NCBI GenBank assembly: GCA_020081605.1
Contig: JAHREC010000013.1
Location: 3,162,001 to 3,226,000 of the forward strand
Direction: 5' to 3'
Source: Albifimbria verrucaria
Lineage: Eukaryota; Ascomycota; Sordariomycetes; Hypocreales; Stachybotryaceae
Length of the DNA: 64,000 bases
Under the pieces are notes generated by a model that had not been told where the DNA came from, did not search any database, and worked only from the letters and a program-made list of their open reading frames with translations. The translations under genes were made by a program, and so were the position numbers. This document shows positions 36,001 through 47,235 of this stretch, piece by piece. The stretch's first letter is position 1; the number at the start of each line of letters is the position of its first letter.

Positions 36001-38904
36001 GTTGCGGAAGCGGGGTGCTTCTCGATAGAGCCGGCAACCCGGTGGCCCAGGGTGGCGTGACGGAACTCTCTCTGGCGGTGCTCCTTGATAAGACGAGTCT
36101 CAGCCCAGTAGCGGCGGTGGTCCCAAGTGTATGTAGGGAGGTCCTGCAGCTTGGATCCAGTCTCAGTCTTGATGAGAGCGCCATCAGCACCAACGCTGAG
36201 GTTCTGGTTGGCAGCAATGAGATCGACAGGGTAGCCGAGACTGAAGAGGTTACCAGCGAGGTTCAGGAGACACTCAAAGTCAGGAACACCACGGGTGAGC
36301 GAGGCAACGTAGGGAATGTCAAGCTTGAGAGACTGAAGAGTCTGGCGAGCAGGTCCCTTCAGAGCAGGGTGGGGGCCAATCTCAATGAGCACATCGACAT
36401 TCTGGTCATCCTCGTCGTCGAGCACAATACCAGTCAAGGCATCAGAGAAACGGACAGCCTGGACCATGTTGGCGGCCCAGTATGCGGCACCCATGTTCTC
36501 GTGATCAGCCAGACGAGAAGTAACGCTAGAGTACATTCGGCACGTAGCAGGCTGAGTCTTGAAGCCACTGTTGTTCTTCAAGGCGTTCTCATAGGCAGGT
36601 GCCAAGGGGAACATATGGTGAGAGTGGAAGGCTTGCTTAACGATGAGCTGGCGAACGAAAACCTTCTTTTCGGTAAGCTTCTCCTTGAGCTCGAGGATAG
36701 CATCCTCATCACCGGAGACAGTCATGGTGGAAGGACTGTTGACAGCGGCAATAGTCAGGCGACCAGCGAAAGGCTTCAATTCCTCCAAGCACTTGTTCTC
36801 GGGGAGACCAACAGCCATCATGCCTCCAGGAACTCCATCGTCACGGCTAGCAGACATGTATCGGCCACGGTAATAGGCAGCGATGAGAGCGTTCTCAAAA
36901 GAGAGGACACCAGCAGCATAAGCAGCACCCATCTCACCGGAGGAGTGACCAACGACAGCCGAGGGCTTGATGCCCCAGCAGGCAATCAAATCGATGATAG
37001 CAAGCTGAAGAGCAGTGCAGATAGTCTGTGAGTACAGAGTCTGGCTAAGAAGAGAGGTTTCCTTGGTCTTGTTAAGCTCAGCAACAATGGAGAAGCTAGG
37101 GGCATCAGGCAGAGCCTTCAGGATAGCATCACAACGCTGCAGGCTCTGTCTGAAGTGAGGAGATTCCTCAATTAGCTGGCGACCCATAGCATGCCACTGG
37201 GCGCCCTGACCAGTGAAGATGAAACCAAGGCGAGGAACCGTCTTGTTGGCAGGAGTCCAAGGAGCAGCGGGACGGGGGTCTTCAACTGCTCGAGCATGCC
37301 AGCGGCATCATTGGCAACGACGAACGAACGCTGCTGGTGCATAGTTCGGCGGGTGGACAAGCTGTAGGCCAAGTCGGCAATAGTGACATCTTCAGACTCA
37401 TCGATGTATTTGGCCAAGGTCTCTTCAGAAAGCTCACCAGCCTTGGATGAATGAGAGCTAAGGGGCACGAGGTAAGGACGAGCGTGGACACCGTTCGCGA
37501 TAGGCTGAATAGCCTTAACAACAGGGGCGCTATTCTCACGATACTCTTCGAGAACGACGTGCGCATTGGTACCACCATAGCCGAAGGAGTTGATACTGGC
37601 ACGACGAGCAACACCCTCAGGAACCTTCCACTCAGTGAGCTCAGTGGGGACCTTGATCTTCCAGTTGTCGAACTCAATCTTAGGGTTGGGGTTCTTGAAG
37701 TGCATGTTAGGAGGGATGAAGCCCCTTTCAAGAGCAAGAGTGGTCTTGATGACACCAGCAAGACCAGAAGCACCTTCAAGATGGCCAATGTTTGTCTTAA
37801 CAGAGCCAACATAGAGATGGTCGGGTCGGCCAGGAGCGAAGACAGCGCCAATGGCACGGGTCTCGATCGGGTCACCAGCAGCAGTACCAGTTCCGTGAGC
37901 TTCGAAGTACTGGGTGTCGTTGGGGTTGAGACCAGCACGCTCGTAAGTTGCACGAATGAGCTGCTCCTGGGCAACTGAGTTGGGCAGAGTGATACCGTTC
38001 TTCTTACCGTCGTGGTTGGAACCAGTGGCACGGACGAGGGCCCGAATGTTATCGCCGTGAGCGATGGCGTCACTCTTACGCTTCAAGATAGCGCAAGCAA
38101 TACCCTCACCACGAACGTAACCACTACCAGACTGGTCGAAAGCAGCGCAACGACCGTTGGTGGAAAGCATACCGAGATCAGTCATGGTAACGTAGACATT
38201 GCTGTCATAGTGCAGAGCAGAACCAATAACAATGGAGATATCAGCCTCGCCATTCTGCAGAGTCTGGTTACCCAGGTGGAAGCAGACAAGAGAAGACGAG
38301 CAAGCAGTGTCAATGGTAACGCTAGTGCCGTGAAGATCATAGAAGTACGAAATTCGGTTGCTAAGAATGGCATCACCAGTTCCGGTAACAGTGTACTTGG
38401 GGTAGTACTCCAGATCCTTGGTAAGCGAAGCATTGTAATCGTTGGTGAAACTACCACAGAAGACAGAGGTCATAGTACCACGGATCTCCTGGAGAGTGAT
38501 GCCAGCGTTCTCAAGGGCCTCGTAGACGACCTCGAGAAGGAGACGCTGCTGAGGGTCCATGGCCTCGGCTTCCTTTCCAGAAATGCCGAAGAAACCAGCA
38601 TCGAAGTTTCCGATGTCCTGGTCCAGGAAGTATCCAAAGCGAGCGTTGGTCTGTCAAAGCAATCAGTATCAAGATGAAAGACCAAAGCTCAAGATTCGGT
38701 GCAACTTACTGTGCCCTTGTGGGTCGGCTCGGGATGGAAGAAACCATCCACGTTCAGCCTGTCCTTAGGCATCTTGCTTTGCAAGTCCCGCTGCTCAGTG
38801 ATGGCCTGCCAGAGCTTGCTAGGGTTGCTAGACCCCGGAGCTCGGCAGGCGAGACCGACAATGACGCTGGGGTCATCAGCGGGTCCATTGACTTGAGGAG
38901 CCAT
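27042..38904 (-). CDS. Hybrid highly reducing PKS-NRPS megasynthase
   Basis: One enzyme of about 3,850 residues: KS-AT-DH-(degenerate MT)-ER-KR-ACP then C-A-T-R. It should build a reduced polyketide from malonyl units, join it to one amino acid and release it through the terminal R domain. The start is the ATG at 38904 ([20 protein letters not shown]), directly entering KS. Introns placed by splice sites and protein continuity: 38651-38709, 33205-33257, 30771-30840 and 29739-29809. Eight further breaks are not introns; each is mended by one extra base: 37274-37278, 36012-36015, about 35228, 33797, 31257, 29722-29725, 29496 and 27630. Several sit in runs of C on the coding strand. All key residues of KS, AT, ER, KR, both carrier domains and A are present, so decay is unlikely. 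Unusual points are a complete cis-ER, a lost methyltransferase and non-canonical R motifs. The product and the amino acid selected are not recognised. Confidence 0.93.
27050..28230 (-). other. PKS-NRPS domain: terminal reductase-like (R) with altered motifs
   Basis: Extended short-chain dehydrogenase fold. The nucleotide motif reads TGAESFIG (28184-28207) where TGxxGxxG is usual, so the second Gly is Ser. The catalytic Tyr-x3-Lys reads GYFKTRW, with Tyr at about 27688 and Arg at 27674-27676 in place of Lys. Release may be non-reductive Dieckmann cyclisation (giving a tetramic acid) and not reduction to an aldehyde; this is inference. Confidence 0.8.
28350..28560 (-). other. PKS-NRPS domain: thiolation (T/PCP)
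   Basis: Motif [16 protein letters not shown] with the phosphopantetheine serine codon at 28469-28471. Holds the aminoacyl and then the polyketide-aminoacyl intermediate. Confidence 0.92.
28650..30290 (-). other. PKS-NRPS domain: adenylation (A)
   Basis: Motifs in order: [11 protein letters not shown] (A2), YTSGSTGTPKGV (A3, reconstructed over the intron 29739-29809 and one missing C), [15 protein letters not shown] (A4), [11 protein letters not shown] (A5), [13 protein letters not shown] (A7), [12 protein letters not shown] (A8) and the catalytic lysine of GGKVDRRNL near 28663 (A10). Activates one amino acid; identity not inferred. Confidence 0.92.
30560..31765 (-). other. PKS-NRPS domain: condensation (C)
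   Basis: Core motifs: [13 protein letters not shown] (C1), [10 protein letters not shown] at about 31331-31351 (C3, HHxxxD present, following Gly replaced by Arg), [13 protein letters not shown] (C4), [15 protein letters not shown] (C5). It should form the amide between polyketide and aminoacyl thioester. It spans one frame break (about 31257) and the intron 30771-30840. Confidence 0.9.
31900..32130 (-). other. PKS-NRPS domain: acyl carrier protein (ACP)
   Basis: Phosphopantetheine attachment motif [13 protein letters not shown], with the serine codon at 31999-32001. A Lys/Glu/Ser-rich linker of about 50 residues separates it from the condensation domain. Confidence 0.93.
32390..32985 (-). 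other. PKS-NRPS domain: ketoreductase (KR)
   Basis: Rossmann motif [13 protein letters not shown] near 32940. Catalytic residues are seen in [14 protein letters not shown] (Ser) and [15 protein letters not shown] (Tyr and Asn, near 32520). Confidence 0.93.
33195..34085 (-). other. PKS-NRPS domain: enoylreductase (ER), apparently intact
   Basis: Begins near [13 protein letters not shown]; the NADPH-binding loop [16 protein letters not shown] and the later [16 protein letters not shown] and LEIGKRDI are all present. It is crossed by one frame break near 33797 and the intron 33205-33257. Fungal PKS-NRPS enzymes often carry an inactive ER and depend on a separate trans-ER; this one looks functional. 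Confidence 0.88.
34090..35180 (-). other. PKS-NRPS region: degenerate methyltransferase / structural core
   Basis: The region after DH keeps the lead-in typical of C-methyltransferase domains ([15 protein letters not shown]), but the SAM-binding Gly-rich EIGAGTGG that should follow is absent ([10 protein letters not shown] instead). The remainder resembles the structural pseudo-KR before ER. No C-methylation is expected from this domain. Confidence 0.7.
35230..36075 (-). other. PKS-NRPS domain: dehydratase (DH)
   Basis: The product-template-like start [12 protein letters not shown] is followed by [12 protein letters not shown]. The catalytic His (codon about 35965-35967) is present, but the usual Gly of HxxxGxxxxP is Asn. 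The second catalytic Asp is in [10 protein letters not shown]. Probably active. Confidence 0.88.
36150..37240 (-). other. PKS-NRPS domain: acyltransferase (AT)
   Basis: Starts at [14 protein letters not shown], which spans the region corrected for one missing C. The active serine is in [14 protein letters not shown] (codon about 36942-36944). Fungal AT domains of this type normally load malonyl-CoA. Confidence 0.93.
37550..38880 (-). other. PKS-NRPS domain: ketosynthase (KS)
   Basis: The catalytic triad is complete: Cys in DTACSSSL (codon at 38300-38302), His in EAHGTGT, and His in [12 protein letters not shown]. The domain ends at [16 protein letters not shown]. Performs decarboxylative chain extension. 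Confidence 0.95.
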
Positions 38905-41900
38905 TTTGTCTTGTCGTCAACTTAATAGTTTAAGGAATTATTGGTTGGGTTTGTTATTTGATGTAAGTCAACTTAGGACTTAGCTGCAAGAAACAGACAA
39001 CTTGAGAGTTGTTAATCTGAGTTGCAAGATTGTATTGTTGAAACAAGGAGGACTGAAGCTCCTTGAAAGTCGGCTGAGGGCGACTTGAAGTTGAAACTTT
39101 TGGGTTAAGAGTTGAAGATTCGGAACCTTCAACAGAGTAAACACAACAAAGTGAGCACGAGACGGTATCCTCTGATTGGTTTTGAGCTGAACCTATGCCA
39201 GAGGGCCGGAAGACAAGAGACAAGGAGACAAGAGAGGAAAGAGGACGGGAGTTAGGAAAAGAGACAAGAGAAACAGAGAATGAGCTGAGCTGAGCTTCTC
39301 TGAGGAAGAGACTTGAAGCACAAGAGAGATGATGAGATGAAAGACGCCGAGACAACGGCAGCCAAGCTGGTATAAGGCTTCGACAGGCCAAGCCTGAGAT
39401 AGGCTGGCGGTGCCGGGCAGGATTCATGGTCCGGCGATGTTTCTCAGTGCGATAGCAATCGCTACAGAGGATAGCTCCGGTGCACTACGGACCTCAGCTC
39501 TGGAGAGGGTAGCCGTCACCGCGCGGTTCCGGAACCGAGGCTCGTGTAGATGACTTTGCAGTGAAGAGCGGCCCAAAGATAGACACCACGCAGAGCTGTC
39601 TGCAGGACCCTGGACCAGGCACAGGACGCTGGTAGATCCACCGGCCACGCGAGCCATTTGATCGCGGAGATGTGTGTTGACAATGAAACAAGAAGCACGG
39701 CATCCCATCCAGGGTCTGTATTGTGGTTTGACCACACCTTACAGGTTTCTGATTGCAGGGGTGTGGATTGAAATCCCCAGGCAAGGCATGGTAGGCATGT
39801 GGCAGGATACATGTTGGCCAGGAGAGAAGATCAAGGTACATTGCAATACGACGAAGAGGCAAGACTCGATGTACCTCGAGGTCAACAGGGCTCACCAGCC
39901 ATCGCTCTGCATCCTGATGGGATGTGATTGGACACAACCCCTAGTTTTTGGGGACCAAGGATGAGCGCCCTGCGAGAGTATGGGGCGTGCGGAGAAGCAG
40001 GGTGGTGTGGTCAGACACACACATCATGACACCAAGGCTGAGTCGCACCCTCAGCAAAACTCGCCGTGTAAGCATTGCGTTTTCCGCGTGTTAGATGCAG
40101 GACATAGTGCTAGCCTGTACACTTATTCCGTTTAAGTGGTCAGCAAAGCATAGGAAGAAGCTGCTGATTTTCTTCGGACAACGTTCCACAAGCCTGAAGG
40201 GTCTTCGAGAAGCCCTCTATTTTGGTCAAGTAGTACAGTCTAGGATGCAGCTTATCTCTGCCTCATGTTCATGAAATAATGCCAATTGATAACATGGCAG
40301 TTTCTGTTCCGGTCCTGTGTCGCGTAGTTAGATGTTGATATCCATCTCACTGACAGCTCCGCCTACTTAGCATATTGTATCCTATCAACGCTTGCGCACG
40401 TACACGAGATCCCATTCCTGGCGAGGCTTTGAGGCCAACCACATTCTCATGGTAGGTCGTGGTTGGCCCCGGTCAATTCACCCCGCGCTTTGGCGACGAT
40501 CATCTCTGCAGTGGGTGCGAACTTGTGCTGTGTGTGGAAGCAAGGACCATGACCAGTAGCGTGTTTTGTTACCGCAAATATCCATCAGGATGGATTCTGC
40601 ATTTGTTGGGCAAGTTTCAGACACTGCAAGGCATCGTTCACGTTCCCTCGTCACACCTTCTAACTCTCCACCTACTGCTCGCGGGATCAGCGTTCGCACT
40701 ACCCTCTCAAAAGTGCACTAAAGGCCTGTTGCTGCCCATGGGCAACTTTTTGCGCCAGAGGGATTGCACTTCCGTATCTCCACGCCAGCGTTAGGTAAGA
40801 TGTGAAGGTCCGGTCTATCTGATGGTTGCCTAGTGTAAGGGCCGATCCACAGCCGCAATAGTGTCCATGAGGTCTGCGCAATGGCAGGATATGAGCCATG
40901 TGCTTCTTTGCTGACGGCGAAGAATTGCAATGCTCATTATGCCTGGAAGATAAGTTGAGGCTTGCATGCAAGACAATTTAATGGGTGTAGATGTATCCCT
41001 GATTACTTTGCTCCGCTGCTTGGCACAAAGAGTGTTTACACGCTGCTTCGTCTCGTACTAGGGGTGAGAGGCTCAGATGCATCTATCATAATCACAGTGC
41101 ACTATGCTCGGCACATCCTATGCTAGAGGCCAATGGCCGCTGCAGGCTCGCTTAGCATCTGTATAAGGTAAAAGGATAGCAGCCACGTGGATTGAAGTGG
41201 CGGCTATGCAGTAATATTCGGTACACGGCGAAACACGAGCTCAGAGTCGTAGAAGATGATCCAGATGTGATAGTGGCGGGCTTAGCTACAGAGTGGATCG
41301 AACAGCGGACTACCGGATTCCGTTGGACGGGTCAGGCCTACGGTTTAGACTGTGGCTGCTCTATCATGCAGTAGACGCGGATTCGCCGGCCCGTAGCTTG
41401 ACGGAAAATATTGAATAGGGTCGGAAGGTCTCCGTATGTTTGAAGCGGTGAAAGTTGAAGTTGGAGGCGGTGGCTTGAGAGAACAGCCATAGTGCAATGC
41501 AACACCTAGTTCTCAGCTTATGGCGTGGTATGCAGCCTTAATATCACAAGCGGCGTGGCCTACCGCCAAAAACAAAATCCCATGCATCTCCATGGGGATT
41601 GTGGGTTGGTTCAATGCAGAAAAATTGACGAGATGAATATGCGTTTTCCAATTACTGAGGGTATGCCTATCCCCAGTACCAGCCACCGGCATAGTTTCTG
41701 CACTTATAAACGCCTCAGCGGTAGGGCAAGGGGCAAAGAGTGGTGTTGAGAATAATATTCGCGGTGGAAAAAGTTCCAAGAAGCTTATGGGGCGTGCGTT
41801 TCACTTTGACGAAGACGACAAAGCGTAACGCCATCTGGCCGTTGAGAGGCACAAGCTCAGTAGATGGCGCTCGGTAAGAAGAAGTGCGAATCGCCATTGG

Positions 41901-44900
41901 GAAATACGATGAGACCGACGAGCGAGGAGTCATAGGTCCCTGCAGCCGCCTCGAAGCCGGAGACCATCCGAAAGGCGGGCCTATCAGACACGGCCGGGTA
42001 AGAACTGAGAGTGTAAGCATAACACGACCGATGTGCGGAATACTACGTTGTATGTAGCTCTATCATCAAACGTTTGTCCGATGCATGAACAATATGTAAG
42101 GGTAGGTGGGTAGGTGATCCCTGGACGGTTCCAGTGCATCAATTGCGGAATGGGTAATGTGGCATCAAAGTCTTCCGATGATAGTGGCAAGCGGAAGAAC
42201 ACCTCAACACGGGTCGAAACGCTCGGGAAAGGTCCTTAGATATCGGATCCAGTCGTTCAGCCGTCGGCGTCTCCTTTGAAGTTCCGTGTGTGGTTTCTAC
42301 TAGGAGACAGACCGGCCAGTCAGATGACCCTAGAGACGGAATTGAGAGAAGAATGGCTTGCTTTGCTGCATGTGGCAGATGCTAGACATGCATAATGTCC
42401 AGCTCTACGAAGACGCATAGGGGCTTGCGAAACTAGGCCTTGAATGGAAGCCAAGCTTCGCGATTGAAGCTCAAGCAGGAAGAAAATGCCCTGCCTCGTT
42501 GTTCTCGATAACAGTTGAGATATGCAACGTGAGGGTAAGGTAGGTGTAGGTCGCTTGCGGGCGTCGTCGGCTGTCGTCGTCCAGGCATGCATGCACCCGA
42601 GGGAGTAGGTTGCTGCAAGGAGCTTCGGTCAGAAAGGAGTACAAGGTGATTGGTCTGTCACGAATATGGGAACAGCGCGCAATGGGATTCGGAGGTGCAT
42701 GAGATGAGATTGCCGTCGGTGGATCATGAACAAGTCGAACTGGTGAGAGAGGCGCAAAGTTGAGTTGGAAAGGGTGGTGGATGAGGGAGGGAGATGAAGG
42801 ATGTGGGTGGCCACACCTCACGCTGATGAAGTAAGGCTACGGGGAGTGTTGCTCCGCGTTTAGGGCAGGGTCTGTCGTAATGTGTACTTACAAGGCATTA
42901 TCCGAATTGGCAGAACCCGCCTTTGTATCTACAGTTACCTACCTGGCTACAGTATCTAGCCACAGGTCAGTGGTACCTTTTTCTGAATTGGGCCAGTAGA
43001 TAAATTGTACCTGGACGTGGTAAGCACAGGCGCTGTTGGATGAGCCCCTACTCTGTGCGCTGCCCCGGGTCTACACAGACGTGAGGTCATCAACGCAAGG
43101 TAATGAATGTATTTACCACGGAACATGATCCCAGCCATGCCTTTTAACAACACGCCTGTCTGTGCCAGCAGCCGCAAGACCCTGGGTAGGCAAGGTGCGC
43201 ATAGACTGGTTGCTGGCCTCGGCCACCCTCGGTCTCGCTAAAGATAAAGTGCGGTCGGCAAAGCACGACAGAACAGGGCAAAAGAAAGCAGGGCAGACAC
43301 GACAGGGCATATGGTGTTTATCCCCGTTTTATACAGCAGGTGCGCGCGCACATATGTAAAGGTTGTGAATCATATCCCGGCCGAGTCTCACCCACCAGGT
43401 CCGAATCCACCCTCGTCGAGCAAGGAGGTATGCTGCCAAGGGAACCAGTGGACTGTCACGTTGGTTCATGATTAAGCTGCCGTGTAACGTCGAAAAATAA
43501 AAGAAGAAAAAAGATGCCAATCCCAATTCTGGATGCGCCCGCGCCCGACCCAACAACACCCAGCACCAACATCATGGCCGCCTCCCCACACCAGTCGTTG
43601 CAAAGCCTGTCCCCTCGCAGCGGATATCTCCTGACCAGGTAGAACCAACACAGCGCCGGCGTGGGCTGCAACCGTGTTCTTGGATCAGAAGCCTTCGGCG
43701 ATCTTGCCCAGACTGTACCCCGTGCACGCACACGAAAAGCCTGGGAAAGGATTCATCCCACCTCACAGCCCAGACTGACATCACCCAAGATCGGCGGTTC
43801 GCCCTAAAGCGGCGCCTGCTGTGCTGTGGGACCCGTCTCCTGACCCGCGCCGCCTCCTGTGATCCACACGTCAAGGACCACACGCCGAGTATCTCTCCCG
43901 TCGAGCAGTTGCTCCACACGTTACAAGGGCCAGGAGGAGGACAGTTCGGTGTCTGATCGCACATCGGACCACTCTTGCCAGCGCATCTGCGATAATCATC
44001 GGCTCGGTGACCAGCAACAAAGATCCCCTGCGGCTCTGATGACAGATACGGCTCGGGTTGGAAGTAGATTGGCGGTTCACCTGTTGGTCTTTGCCAGTCG
44101 TGATTGAGCATGTGCTTGCACGACGGCCCCACGCGCGCCGCCCCAGGCTGTCAATCCACCAGCTCCCGTTGGGGCCCTGTTTCAACGCTATCAATAGAAG
44201 GGTTTTCGGGCGGCACTCCAAAGCCAACATCTGGCTGAAGTTCATGGCGACCCGGCATTATCCTTAACCATACCATCATTCCGCGTCATTGTTTTGTACA
44301 GCCCGAATCTTCGAGTCAGCAAGGCCCGTGAATAGCAGCCAATATGCCTAAAACCGTTCTCACCCATTCGTCGTGTTGTTTGCTGATGCGACAGAATAAC
44401 TTGTCTTCGAGGCTATGCTGAGCTACCGGTTGCTACTCCTGCTAACGCTGTATTCAGGGGCTTCGTATCCCACTTGACTCTTGTTACCCTGCTTTTGAGG
44501 CAGGCGATGGATCACCAACTAACCCTGAGAGCTCGGACCCGAGATACATTGCCGGCTGAAGATGTTTATCAAAATTGCGGGTAAAGTTCCAAGGCCCACG
44601 CCGGCACTTCGGGCTCCATTATCAGGACTTGGCTTGGTGCTTCGACGCTAGCATTGAGCCTTCCTTTCCTTTACAGTTAAACGGGGAATGCGAGCCACAT
44701 GCCATCTCCGCCTGCACCATGAGGTATGTTGTGTATAATGGACACTAGGTCCAAGTGGCCCCAGCACATGTCGTGTTTGGAAATAGAAATTACGTCTCCT
44801 AGTTGCAACGCACACCCTTACTGAGTCGATAGCCTGGTGTAGACAGCGAAATGTCCGGTATCATCTGTAGCGAGTCGATCACTGCCATGTGGGCTTTGGA

Positions 44901-47235
44901 GAGGCACGGTTCCTCGACCCATTAAACGAGCTCTCGTTGCCTTTGGCCTTGTGCGCTCCAGGCATGTCAGACTGCACCCGTCCAAAGGCTGACAAGCTGG
45001 ACACCGCCCTACCCCACGCTGTATTGCCAACTCAAAGCTGATGCCCTGAGATCGGCCCGGATTGGTGCAAGAATAATTAGAGTGAGATCTGACATGTTAC
45101 TAATTGTGCCTTTCGGCCGTAACACAAATGTTACCTTACACAAAAACATGATGGCTGGCTTCCTGTCACCGTCCCTGCGCCCCTCATCCGCGCTGACAGG
45201 GACAACCGCTCATCCCGACTGGTTCCCAGCGAACGAGGAGAGAAGAGAGATTTGCATTGAGCTGGAAACGCCAAAAGCCCGTTCTCCAGGCACTTGAGTC
45301 AACTTTACCAAAATCAGCTGGATAGCTGGATCTGTTTGACCCGATCTTTGCAACGCCAATCATTTGCACGCCGGCCTTGGACGGGTTGATCCCTCGCGGC
45401 CAGGAAGGGGTGTGGCTGGCCAGGTTGGAGAGAGAATGTTTCAGAATCGCCCACGCCTCGTTGCAACCTACCCAGCATTCTGTTTTAGTGCCAGAGGAAA
45501 CGGCTCGGGTTGGCGGTACACACCCTCCCTGCTCGTCTAACGGGTAGATACCGAAGCCCACCATTGGTCTAGGAGAATAGGCTCATCCTCATCTGCCGAT
45601 CCCGGGCAATTTCTAACCTAATCAGCCAACCCTGCAGTCTAGTATTGGTGCGTCCAATCTGCTGTCTCCACTAGGACGCAGAGAGAGCGGGGAGGGGGTG
45701 CGCCAGGCCCTTGACGGAGCTCTTACAGAATGCTCCCCAAGCCGAGAGAGTCCATGTGGGCGATGCCGATGGAGACATGTCCCTCTCCCGCTCCCAAGCA
45801 TTGGCAATCTGCTCCGTGACATCGGATAGTGGCAGGCAGTGGCTTGAATTAGCAGTATGCCGCCAAAGACGGTGAATAGTAGTGCCATTTCGATAGTGAG
45901 ACAATCACATCGACGATGACCTCAGCTGCGCTCCACAGCATTAGGCAGTCGTTACTCTCTTTTCACCTCACCAAGCAATTCCCTATCCTGTTGTGTTCGG
46001 CATCCCATATTGTCACAGCCGGCGCTAAGTACCCTTCCTCCATCCTACCAATCTCGCGCTAAATGCTCCTGAGGTTCCACCCACACTGGCAGTTCATCTT
46101 GAGTTCGTAGACGGGAAATGAAAACACCTAAGCGATATGTAGAATGCGAGGGAATAGCCGGTGGGTGTAAAGTGTCGAATCTCGTATCAAGTTCTTGGGC
46201 TCGAACTGGAGAAATGTGAAGCAAAGATTGGCACCCACATGAAAGATAGACCCATGCAGAAGACACGCCTCAGGATCAACCAGTCAATCTTGGGTCTGTT
46301 ATAACTTGTACTGCGTACTATGTCCCAATGCACCAATATCACGACAATGTGTGCTCAGTATAAGTGCCAAATTCTTAACTCGTCATTCATAACTAATCCT
46401 GCCTGAAATCACAAAGACTTTCATACGCGCGCACCCAACTAGCTCGGAATAAAGAAGAAAATACTGTAAGATTATACATTGCAGAACCTGTTCCGTAGTG
46501 CAACTTGTCAACAGAAAACTATCGTCTACATCAGCCCCCGTGTCCCCAGTGAAGGGTCGTTTTCTCCCCGTTCCTCCACACCCAATTGTCTAGTCATATT
46601 CGTATCGCCTCGCATGCCAATTTTCAGTAGCTCCTCAAAATCCCTGTGCAACAGAGAAGAGGGCTAGAAAGGAAATGAAGTCGAAGCACAAAAGAGGAAA
46701 AAAGATGGCAGGGAATAGCAGATGTAAAAGACACCAGCGACGCCGAGACTCCCCAAAACAGAATGAATGCAACGGACACACGTGTGTTCTGAACCAACCT
46801 GGCAAGCAGGATCCCATCCCACGACACTGCTGCAGGGGTTTATGATCCAGCCAAGACAAAAGAAAGACGGCATCAAATGAGTGGGTGAAGGCGAGCAGCA
46901 TCAAAGCCCCGCAATGACGCTCTCCACACCACCCTCGCCAATTTCCTCATTGAGGCACAAGACGCCTTAAATAGAAACCACCAGCATCCTCTCAAGGGAA
47001 TTTGGGAGTGGGCAGGGGCTTCGGGCCCGGGTGCTTCGGATCCTAAACACCATCCGGACGAAATTCCCCAACGCCGTCAACCGAAAAAATATACCGAAGT
47101 TGTTGTATTTCCCAAGAGGGAAGGTATCGCAGAAGGAAATTAAGTATGAATCAACTCCTGTGGAAACCAAGACTAGACACAAGCGAAAAACAAGTAGACA
47201 AGGAATAATGCTGGAGCTCCTAGGTAACCGCCGCC
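38905..47235. other. 8.3 kb without a recognisable gene
   Basis: The first 500 bases are the promoter and leader of the PKS-NRPS; the end is the 3' flank of the Zn2Cys6 regulator. In between, both strands show only short frames (longest 186 codons at 43572-44132) without motifs, membrane segments or family resemblance. There is no striking AT bias of the kind heavy repeat-induced point mutation produces, and no transposon ends were recognised. Degraded genes or non-coding RNAs cannot be excluded. Confidence 0.55.

Noticed and set aside
27042..38904. Reading the hybrid as ten separate genes or a decayed pseudogene
   Set aside because: Every break is either a clean GT-AG intron or a single missing base, and all catalytic motifs of the domains before R survive. 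The same breaks affect housekeeping genes.
43572..44132. Minus-strand open frame of 186 codons in the gene-free 8.3 kb
   Set aside because: Composition is Arg, Cys, Ser and Pro rich without motif, and the opposite strand is also partly open. Looks random.
38905..47235. Transposon remnant or RIP-mutated repeat
   Set aside because: No terminal repeats, no transposase or reverse-transcriptase motifs in any frame, and no strong AT or TpA excess visible by eye.
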